Of a stretch of DNA of 54,612 bases, positions 16,982-24,061 are shown one piece after another; the stretch's first letter is position 1; each line of letters opens with the position of its first letter. The notes under the pieces were generated by a model that was not told the DNA's origin, ran no database searches, and saw only the letters and a program-made list of their open reading frames with translations. The DNA is from JBDRRP01 sp964446485 (lineage in GTDB: Bacteria > Desulfobacterota > Desulfobacteria > Desulfobacterales > JBDRRP01): assembly GCA_964446485.1 (NCBI GenBank), contig CAYUOU010000021.1, positions 1 to 54,612 on the forward strand. Reading direction: 5' to 3'. A program made the position numbers and the translations under genes.

Positions 16982-17431
16982 TCACCCGACGTATCCCTCG
17001 GATTGCACGTTGCGCAACTGCAGGACGCTGCAGTTGGCGTTTTCGGCAACCCGCTGGGAGCAGGAACGGCTGAAGACTTCGTTCATTTCTTGGTGGCGGT
17101 TGTGGTAGACGATAATGAGGTCGGCTCCCCACTTCTCAGCCACGCGGATGATTTCCTCCCAATTTTTTCCCACGCGAATGCTGTAGGTGTCCTTTGCGTC
17201 GCAATAATCGGCCATGAATTGCACCATGGCCTCGCGCACACGATTGGCGGCCGCCTGCCGCACCTCCTCGGGGACGAGAGATGCTACAATGGGCATGGAA
17301 AATCCGGGCATCACGGTCACCAGGTGAATTTCTGCGCCGCTAAATTCGGCGATGGCCTTGACTTTATTTACGACCTTTCCGGCGGTGTCCGGGTAGTCGA
17401 TTTCTACTGGGACGAGAATTTTCTTAAACAT
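16982..17431 (-). CDS. Universal stress protein (UspA family)
   Basis: A 149-residue cytoplasmic protein with the Usp fold: FKKILVPVEID at the N terminus, AEIHLVTVMPGF for the second strand, then GADLIIVYHNRHQ and a final ANCSVLQLRN. The ATP-binding glycine loop (G-x2-G-x9-G-S/T) is replaced by HNRHQEMNEVFSRSCSQRV, so nucleotide binding is doubtful. The start at 17431 has GGGGAG eight nt upstream. Usp proteins next to TRAP transporters are a known pairing (for example TeaD in ectoine uptake), so it probably regulates the fused permease upstream. Confidence 0.9.
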   Translation of the reverse strand: MFKKILVPVEIDYPDTAGKVVNKVKAIAEFSGAEIHLVTVMPGFSMPIVASLVPEEVRQAAANRVREAMVQFMADYCDAKDTYSIRVGKNWEEIIRVAEKWGADLIIVYHNRHQEMNEVFSRSCSQRVAENANCSVLQLRNVQSEGYVG

Positions 17432-17544
17432 GGCCTGCGCTCCCCGGTAAACTAAGGTATGGTTGACGGATGCGGTCGGTGGCCGCTGTCCGGCGAGTCG
17501 GTGAATATCATGGTGCCGCCGGATCTTCCGCCTGTCGAATGGCT

Positions 17545-20136
17545 TTAGCCGCCGACTGCCGCCGCCTTTCTCGAACGTTTTAGGCGGTTGTTTTGAACAA
17601 TCCAGATCAGGGCATAAAGGACCAATGCCGGAATGTACACCCACTCCATGGTCGGCCGGTCGCTGGGCACCTGGACATTCAGAATTTCCTGATCGAAATC
17701 GATGCCGGCCTTTTCCGCCCGGCTGGCGAAAACCACATTATCGACCAGAATTTTGCCGTCCTCCTCGCGGGTTTCGATGCCGATGTCCGCCAGACGTTCC
17801 TTCCCCGCGGCTTCCTCCCCCACTTTGAGCATCAGCGTTTTTTTGTATGCCTTGCCGTTTAAGTCTTCCCCTTGAACTTCGATGCGCAGGCGCGAGTCGG
17901 GTTTCATGTCCGCCAGCATCGCCTCCAGTTTGGTGGGAGACTCCTCCATGAGCGGCGGATAGACCATATCCCACCAGAAACCGGGGCGAAATAGGGTGAA
18001 GGCCACCAAGAGCAGCGCGGCGGTCTCCCACAGGCGGCTTTTCGTTAAGAAGTAGCCCTGTGTGGCAGCCGCAAAGGCCAGCATGGCGGCCACCGCGGCA
18101 ACGATCACCAGGATCAGGTGAAACCCGCCGTGCAATCCGATCATCAGCAGCTGGGTGTTGAAAATGAACATGAACGGCAGCACGGCGGTGCGGATGTCGT
18201 AGGTGAACCCCTGGATGCCGGTGCGTATCGGGTCGCCGCCGGATATGCCGGCGGCGGCAAAGGCGGCCAACCCCACGGGTGGCGTGTCGTCGGCCAGGAT
18301 GCCGAAGTAAAAAACGAACAGGTGCACCGCGATAAGGGGCACGATGAGGCCGTTCTGGGCGCCCAGTTCCACGATGACCGGGGCCATGAGCGTGGAGACC
18401 ACGATGTAGTTGGCCGTGGTGGGGAGCCCCATGCCTAAAATCAGGCTGATGACGGCGGTAAAGAGCAGAATCAGCATCAAGTTGCCGCCGGATATGAACT
18501 CGACGAATTCGGTCATGACGAGTCCGATGCCGGTGAGCGTCACGGTGCCCACGACAATGCCGGCGGCCGATGTGGCGACGCCGATCCCGATCATGTTGCG
18601 GGCGCCGTTGACGAAGCCGTTGATCATGTCGTTGAATCCCGTTTTAAACGCGAATTCTTCGCCCTTCATCTTTCGGAAAATGCCTTTCAACGGCCGCTGG
18701 GTGAGGACGATGAAGATCAGCAGCACCGTGGCCCAGTAGGCTGACAACGCCGGCGACAGGCGCTCCACCACCAGGCACCACATGAGCACCACGATGGGCA
18801 GCAGAAAATAATACCCCGCCTGGGCCGTGGGTCCCAATGGCGGCAATGCGTTGATCTCCTTGCTGGTGTCCAATTCGGGCACCCGACAGGCGAACTTGAG
18901 CAGCAGCAGGTAGGCGACGAACAGCAGCACGCAGACGATGTAGATGGTGGCCTTGCCGGCCACGGTCTTGATCCAGCCGAGGCCGAAATAGGTGACACCA
19001 CCAACGATGATGATGAACAGGAAAGTCATCAGGCCCGTGAGCACCTTTTGCTGGAAAGTGGTGATCGCGGGTTTTTCCATCCCCTTTAGGCCCAATTTGC
19101 AGGCTTCCAGGTGAACGATGTAGACCAGCGCCACGTAGGAAATGATGGCCGGTAAAAAGGCGTGTTTGATGACCTCCACGTAGGAGATGCCCACGTATTC
19201 CACCATGAGAAAGGCGGCGGCCCCCATGACCGGCGGCATGAGCTGACCGTTGGTGGAGCAGGCCACTTCCACGGCGCCGGCCTTCTCCGCGGAGAATCCG
19301 ACCTTTTTCATCAGCGGGATGGTGAAGGTGCCCGTGGTGACCACGTTGGCGATGGAAGAGCCGGAAACCAGGCCTGTCAGCCCGGAGGAGACCACGGCGG
19401 CCTTGGCCGGCCCCCCCCGCATGTGCCCCAACCCGGCAAAGGCGGTGCGAATGAAGTAATTGCCGGCACCGGCCGATTCCAGAAGGGCGCCGAAGAGAAC
19501 GAACATGAACACCATGCCCGTGGACACCCCCAAGGCGACGCCGTAGACGCCCTCGGTGGTGAGCCAGTAGTGGGTCATGCCTTTGACAAAGCTGGCCCCC
19601 TTATGGGCGATGACAGAAGGCATGTGCGGGCCGGCGAAGGAATAGATAATGAAGACGGTGGCCACAACCATCAACGGTGGGCCCAGGGCGCGGCGGGTCG
19701 CTTCCAGGAGCATGATCAGCCCGATGCAGGCAACCACCAGGTCCAATTGGATCGGCGCGCCGGGGCGGTCTGACAGTTCCGCGTAAAACCAGAAAAAGTA
19801 GGATGCGCAAAAGGCGGCCACGAGGGCCATGACCCAGTCTTGGAACGGAATGTGGTCCCGCGGCGACGATTTGAAGGTGGGATAGGCCGTGTAGGACAAA
19901 AACATGGCAAAGGCCAGGTGAATGGCGCGGGCCTCGGTGTCGTTGAGTACGAAGAAATTAAACAAGAAGGGCAGCGGCGAGGCGTACCACAGTTGGAACA
20001 GCGTCCAGAGCAGGGGAACGTAGAACAGCACTTTTTTGGGAATCGCACCGGTGGGATTGCGGGCACCCGATTCGGTCTCGGCAACCAACTGGTTCGGGTC
20101 GATTTTTGCTACCCTCTTTTTTTGGGATTCGGTCAT
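17545..20136 (-). CDS. TRAP transporter permease, fused 4TM/12TM type
   Basis: An 863-residue polytopic inner-membrane protein of the fused DctQM type that works with TAXI binding proteins. It couples solute import to an ion gradient. Residues about 50-230 correspond to the small subunit; about 130-680 form the DctM-like body with GALLESAGAGNYFIRTAFAGLGHMRGGPAKAAVV, SGLVSGSSIANVVTTG, LILGMGLPTTANYIVV and ADDTPPVGLAAFAAAGISGGDP. After a further membrane segment, a hydrophilic domain of about 130 residues (DUF3394-like) ends in a final helix and basic tail. AAGGAGAG precedes the ATG at 20136. It lies between two TAXI binding proteins with a universal stress protein gene, all on the minus strand. 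Confidence 0.93.
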   Translation of the reverse strand: MTESQKKRVAKIDPNQLVAETESGARNPTGAIPKKVLFYVPLLWTLFQLWYASPLPFLFNFFVLNDTEARAIHLAFAMFLSYTAYPTFKSSPRDHIPFQDWVMALVAAFCASYFFWFYAELSDRPGAPIQLDLVVACIGLIMLLEATRRALGPPLMVVATVFIIYSFAGPHMPSVIAHKGASFVKGMTHYWLTTEGVYGVALGVSTGMVFMFVLFGALLESAGAGNYFIRTAFAGLGHMRGGPAKAAVVSSGLTGLVSGSSIANVVTTGTFTIPLMKKVGFSAEKAGAVEVACSTNGQLMPPVMGAAAFLMVEYVGISYVEVIKHAFLPAIISYVALVYIVHLEACKLGLKGMEKPAITTFQQKVLTGLMTFLFIIIVGGVTYFGLGWIKTVAGKATIYIVCVLLFVAYLLLLKFACRVPELDTSKEINALPPLGPTAQAGYYFLLPIVVLMWCLVVERLSPALSAYWATVLLIFIVLTQRPLKGIFRKMKGEEFAFKTGFNDMINGFVNGARNMIGIGVATSAAGIVVGTVTLTGIGLVMTEFVEFISGGNLMLILLFTAVISLILGMGLPTTANYIVVSTLMAPVIVELGAQNGLIVPLIAVHLFVFYFGILADDTPPVGLAAFAAAGISGGDPIRTGIQGFTYDIRTAVLPFMFIFNTQLLMIGLHGGFHLILVIVAAVAAMLAFAAATQGYFLTKSRLWETAALLLVAFTLFRPGFWWDMVYPPLMEESPTKLEAMLADMKPDSRLRIEVQGEDLNGKAYKKTLMLKVGEEAAGKERLADIGIETREEDGKILVDNVVFASRAEKAGIDFDQEILNVQVPSDRPTMEWVYIPALVLYALIWIVQNNRLKRSRKAAAVGG

Positions 20137-20406
20137 GGCGACGATCTCTCCTTCGCGGTGCGATGGGAAACTGCTTTTGCGAGACGACACGGCCGGGGGG
20201 CGCAAATGGCAGCCGCCTCGAAACTGTTGAGGAACACCTTGCTGCAGATTTGAAAGAGACAAGCGGCGCGTGCACGGTATTTTGCGGCGCACGCGCCTGA
20301 AAACACGGCTATTTAGACATCTGATGGGAGAGGGGCCGGGATGAGGGTGACGACCCACCGATAAGTAAAGATAATCTTATGTCGGCCCGGCCCGTCCCCT
20401 ACCCTA

Positions 20407-20429
20407 TCCCCTCCCGCTTGGGGAGGGGA
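20407..20429 (-). repeat. GC-rich hairpin between TAXI and permease genes
   Basis: TCCCCTCCC (20407-20415) pairs with GGGAGGGGA (20421-20429) over a GCTTG loop, 11 nt after the TAXI stop. The 304-nt gap down to the permease start also holds an AT-rich ATAAG/CTTAT palindrome near 20361-20379 and otherwise shows no gene. Without a T-run it looks like a REP-type stabiliser that would raise binding-protein over permease expression. Confidence 0.6.
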
Positions 20430-20440
20430 CTTATGGATGA

Positions 20441-21424
20441 CTATTTAACAAGGCCGATTTCTTTGTAGTACTTATAAGCCCCGCCGTGCAGGGGCGCGGA
20501 AAGGCCGTCTTTGACCATTTCTTCTTTTTTCAGATTGGCAAATGCAGGATGCAGCTTCTTGAAGTCGTCGAAATTTTCGAAAACCGCCTTGACAATCTCG
20601 TAGATTATCTTGTCTGGAACCTTGGCGGAAGAGACGAAGGTCGCGCCAACGCCGAAGGTGGGCGTGTCGGTGTCGGTTCCCCGATACATGCCGCCGGGGA
20701 TGATGGCTTTACGATAGTAGTCGTTTTGGGAAACCAGTTTGTCCACGGCCGAGCCGGTCACGCTGACGATCACCGCATCGCAAGAGGTGGTGGCCTCCTT
20801 GATGGAGCCGTTGGGGTGGCCGACGGTGTAGACCATGGCATCGATCTTATTGTCGCAAAGGGCACTGGCCTGCTCGGCTGCCTTCAGCTCGGATGCGAGT
20901 TTGAAATCGTCATTGGTCCACCCAAGGGCCTCCATGAGCACTTCCATGGTGCCGCGCTGGCCGGAGCCGGGGTTGCCGATGTTGACCCGCTTGCCCTTAA
21001 GCTGCATGAAGTCCTCTACGCCGGAGTCGGCGCGGCCAACCACCGTGAAAGGCTCGGGGTGAATTGAGAAAACCGCTCTGAGATCCTTGTCGGGCCCGGC
21101 ATCGGCGAATTTGCTGGTGCCGTGATAGGCGTGGTACTGCCAGTCGGACTGAGCGACACCCATGTCCAGCTCGCCGGCGCGGATGGCGTTGAGGTTGTAG
21201 ACGGATCCGCCGGTACTCTCAACGGAGCACCGGATGCCGTGTTCTTTACGGCCTTTGTTCACCAGGCGGGCAATGGCGCCGCCGGTGGGGTAGTAAACGC
21301 CGGTGACGCCGCCGGTACCGATGGTGACAAAGGTGGTTTTGGCCTGTGCCGGCTCAGGGCCGACGCCGATAAACAGTGAAAACGCAAACAAAACAGCAAC
21401 CGCAATTGTCAATGCCTTTTTCAT
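20441..21424 (-). CDS. TAXI-family TRAP solute-binding protein
   Basis: A 327-residue periplasmic protein. The signal peptide (MKKALTIAVAVLFAFSLFIG, cleavage after AQA) leads into the canonical TAXI sequence FVTIGTGGVTGVYYPTGGAIARLVN, ELDMGVAQSDWQYHAYHG, KRVNIGNPGSGQRGTMEVLMEALGW, DAMVYTVGHPNGSI and LHPAFANL, ending LHGGAYKYYKEIGL. GGGAGG precedes the start at 21424. As the first gene of the TRAP cluster it is the likely main substrate receptor for the fused permease. Ligand unknown; TAXI proteins are linked to glutamate or other dicarboxylates in a few cases. It shares high similarity over these motifs with the third TAXI protein at 31544-32551. Confidence 0.93.
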   Translation of the reverse strand: MKKALTIAVAVLFAFSLFIGVGPEPAQAKTTFVTIGTGGVTGVYYPTGGAIARLVNKGRKEHGIRCSVESTGGSVYNLNAIRAGELDMGVAQSDWQYHAYHGTSKFADAGPDKDLRAVFSIHPEPFTVVGRADSGVEDFMQLKGKRVNIGNPGSGQRGTMEVLMEALGWTNDDFKLASELKAAEQASALCDNKIDAMVYTVGHPNGSIKEATTSCDAVIVSVTGSAVDKLVSQNDYYRKAIIPGGMYRGTDTDTPTFGVGATFVSSAKVPDKIIYEIVKAVFENFDDFKKLHPAFANLKKEEMVKDGLSAPLHGGAYKYYKEIGLVK

Positions 21425-21622
21425 CTGAACCTCCCTCATCTGTTGGATTAACGGGTGAAAACCCCATGCGTCAACTGGCAACACGGGCGAACGTACATCC
21501 TGCACCCTGCATCAAGTTAACACAAGCACGCATAAATACGGATTTTTATTGTTACCATAATCTCACCGCCTCTGGCAACCGTTCGCAATTGCAATGCTGG
21601 GGTTTACGGGCGGCTATGGAGG

Positions 21623-21868
21623 CTATTTGGTGTGACCGGGAAGATCCCAGGTGGTGCAGGAGCCGCCCTGGCACTGGCGTGATTGGGAGGAAACCGGGGG
21701 GGAGGTGCTGCCGCTGGCACCCATGGCGAAATTGGTGGAACTCATCACGCGCTCGAAGGTTTCGGCGCCGCACTGGGGGCATTTGGCTTCAACGGTGTCA
21801 TCGGAACCCATCTGCAGGAATTCAAACAATTCCTGGCAGGAGAGGCATCGGAATTCGAATATGGGCAT
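21623..21868 (-). CDS. FmdB-family zinc-ribbon protein
   Basis: An 81-residue protein beginning MPIFEFRCLSCQELFEFLQ, then a second pair KCPQCG, giving two CxxC knuckles of a zinc ribbon (Cys8/Cys11 and about Cys30/Cys33). The C-terminal half is Ser/Gly/Gln-rich and low in complexity, as in the family. FmdB was named for a putative regulator of a formamidase operon; the general role is unsettled. It lies 139 nt after the Lgt-like gene on the same strand, so cotranscription is possible. Confidence 0.88.
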   Translation of the reverse strand: MPIFEFRCLSCQELFEFLQMGSDDTVEAKCPQCGAETFERVMSSTNFAMGASGSTSPPVSSQSRQCQGGSCTTWDLPGHTK

Positions 21869-22007
21869 TGCAGTTACCTCCCGATCATCTGGTTGCCGCC
21901 AGAGATATATGCAAGCCCCCGGGATGTCAACTTCGGGAGTTCAACTGGATCGTCTGTGGACGGTGGCGGGGCGCGACCTGCCTTCTTGGCCGGCGCCGGC
22001 CGATGCT

Positions 22008-23048
22008 TCAGACCCTGTCGCGGCGAACGAAGAAGCGGATGCTGGCGCCGGTGACCTGGCTTCGGCCGGTATAAAGGAAGGCGCCCACCCAGAGCAACTG
22101 AAGCAGGAGGATGGGCGCCGGTGCCCACAGTTGCTTCAGGCCGGCGGCAATATCCGGTGGGTTGGCGGCGGTGTTCGGAAGAACGATAGAAACGACCAAA
22201 CCGTAAACGATGGCCGTTAGGCCCATGATCTGATAGGCGGAGATCTGGCGATCGCCCCGGTAGTCGCTGCGAAGAAATTCGGATAAAAAGCGCCACAACT
22301 GGGTGACCACCAATGAAAGAATCAGTGCGGCGACGGTGTGCCCGTAAAGCATGAGGGCCAGGGAGAGTACCCCGGTGCTGCAGTAAAGTACGGCCGTCAT
22401 GGCCTGGACCGGCACCACTGGCGTTCCATCCAGCCGACTGGCGTAGGCGCACTTTTTGGTTTCGCCGTGAAAGACGAAATGACACTGGGCAAAGATCGGC
22501 TTCAATCCGCCCGGGAGCGAAGCCACCGGCCGGCCGTAGCAGCAGCCGAAGCTGATGCAGGCCAGGCGCCCGGCGCCTTCACCGAAGCTATAGGCGATGG
22601 CCGTCGCTGCCATGACCCCCAGCGGATCGATACCCTCGCCGGACACCCGGCCAACCGCCATCGCCACCCAGGGAACCACGACAATGCCGACAAAAGAAGC
22701 GCCTCCCACACTGAAGGTGTACCGCTTTTTCTCGACGATGCGGGCAGTGATCTTTGCCGCCGGCATGCAGATGCCCAGTACGGCGACTAAAATCAGGGCG
22801 CTGTCACCGAGACCGATCCCCATGGCACCGAGCAGCACCAGCGCCACGATGGATGCCAATATATAGGCGTTGGCATTGAGCAGCCCGTAATAAGTGAGAT
22901 TGATGCCATCGAAGGCCCCGTCCGGGCTCTTTCGGGTGGGGATGGTGCCCACGAATTGCCAGCGTTCTTCCGGTAAATGGCGAAAACTCCAGGCAAACAT
23001 CACTGCAATGGCCGCGGCCCAGGAGAAGATGAACACCAGATTGGTCAT
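22008..23048 (-). CDS. Lgt-like integral membrane protein
   Basis: A 346-residue polytopic membrane protein. The central GEGAGRLACISFGCCYGRP and the later VPVQAMTAVLY resemble the signature region of prolipoprotein diacylglyceryl transferase relatives (GR-x-GC-x3-GCCYG and HPVQ). It differs from true Lgt in carrying Leu-Ala where the Asn-Phe of the GNF/GCF stretch is usual, and in a longer N terminus (ILASIVALVLLGAMG). Its ATG overlaps the stop of the PSD-like gene by 4 bp, so the two are translationally coupled. True Lgt moves diacylglycerol from phosphatidylglycerol to a lipoprotein cysteine; in this context a transfer between phospholipids or onto another acceptor is conceivable. It is not confidently the housekeeping lgt. 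Confidence 0.75.
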   Translation of the reverse strand: MTNLVFIFSWAAAIAVMFAWSFRHLPEERWQFVGTIPTRKSPDGAFDGINLTYYGLLNANAYILASIVALVLLGAMGIGLGDSALILVAVLGICMPAAKITARIVEKKRYTFSVGGASFVGIVVVPWVAMAVGRVSGEGIDPLGVMAATAIAYSFGEGAGRLACISFGCCYGRPVASLPGGLKPIFAQCHFVFHGETKKCAYASRLDGTPVVPVQAMTAVLYCSTGVLSLALMLYGHTVAALILSLVVTQLWRFLSEFLRSDYRGDRQISAYQIMGLTAIVYGLVVSIVLPNTAANPPDIAAGLKQLWAPAPILLLQLLWVGAFLYTGRSQVTGASIRFFVRRDRV

Positions 23049-24061
23049 GACGTCGCCCTCCTTTTGGCGATCTGTGAACGAACGGAGACATCGGTTTCAA
23101 TAAGGTCGGTGGAAAACGCCATGGCATAGCGGCTTGAAGCCCCCCGGCGATGCCGATTTTCCACGATGTCCGCATCAAAATGGATACGCTGCTTTTCGAA
23201 GATCAGCAGCACCGTGGAGCTGCCTGGCCTGAAGAGGCTTTTGGGCTGACCTTTTTTGAGCATCATGCCGGTTTTTGCAGGGACAGGGGCTGCGTAGCCG
23301 TCGGCGCTGTAGCATTGAACGATATCGCCGATCATCAGCGCGACGATTTCCACCATGGCCACCTTCCCGACGCCGGTGCCGTCCGGCGTGTCAGTGTCCA
23401 GGATCGTCACCACCCGACGGTTTTTGGACAACGGCGTGGCGAGGTGAATCACGGCGCCGGGATTGCAGGAGTGGTAGCGGCCGCCAACCTCGTAACTATC
23501 CAATACCTGACCGTCCACAGGGACGTGGTTGTAGTGATATTTGTCCGGGGTCAGGCGAAAGACGGCAAAGCTGCCGTGGCCGAAGGTATCGCACCACGTT
23601 GATTTATCTTTTCCGAGTAATTCTTCGATGCAGAAGAATTGCTCCTTGATGTGGATCAACGGGTGGTGCCCCAGGTTGCCCACGAGCATTTTGGCGTCCG
23701 CCGGGGCGACGACGGCATCCGGATTGGAGGGCATGGGCCGGCACTCCCAGTAGCGGATGCGGCGCTCGAATAGATCCCGGGCGGTTTGAAACCCCAGGGG
23801 ATCATCCAGGCATTCTTCGGCGTCGATGCTCAAGCGGTGCATGAGGCGAAGGATGCGGCGGTGTGTGCCGGGCTTGTGCATGTCGTAGTTGAGATATCCC
23901 AGCAGGCGGGATGCCCGGGCGGAAGTGACCGCGTTGAACAGCCAGGGCGTGCGTTCCCTGACACGGCTGTAAAGTGCGGTGACAATGCCGTCGGCCACTA
24001 GGTCTTCGGTCACGATCCGGGAGGATTGGCGCTCAATGTATTGATGGGGTGTTTGACTCAT
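23045..24061 (-). CDS. Phosphatidylserine decarboxylase family protein
   Basis: A 338-residue PSD-fold enzyme. Family marks are VVAPADAKML, FGHGSFAVFRLTPDKYHYNHVPVDG (usual YHRFHSPVDG), NRRVVTILDTD, MVEIVALMIGDI, KKGQPKS and the self-cleavage site RPGSSTVLLIFEK near residue 285, where the Ser after Gly would become the pyruvoyl group. The N-terminal 80 residues are longer than in compact bacterial PSDs, as in the longer PSD group that also includes aromatic amino acid decarboxylases. It would decarboxylate a phosphatidylserine-like or amino-acid substrate. Stop and start overlap by ATGA with both neighbours. The link to a membrane Lgt-like protein favours a lipid substrate. Confidence 0.85.
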   Translation of the reverse strand: MSQTPHQYIERQSSRIVTEDLVADGIVTALYSRVRERTPWLFNAVTSARASRLLGYLNYDMHKPGTHRRILRLMHRLSIDAEECLDDPLGFQTARDLFERRIRYWECRPMPSNPDAVVAPADAKMLVGNLGHHPLIHIKEQFFCIEELLGKDKSTWCDTFGHGSFAVFRLTPDKYHYNHVPVDGQVLDSYEVGGRYHSCNPGAVIHLATPLSKNRRVVTILDTDTPDGTGVGKVAMVEIVALMIGDIVQCYSADGYAAPVPAKTGMMLKKGQPKSLFRPGSSTVLLIFEKQRIHFDADIVENRHRRGASSRYAMAFSTDLIETDVSVRSQIAKRRATS

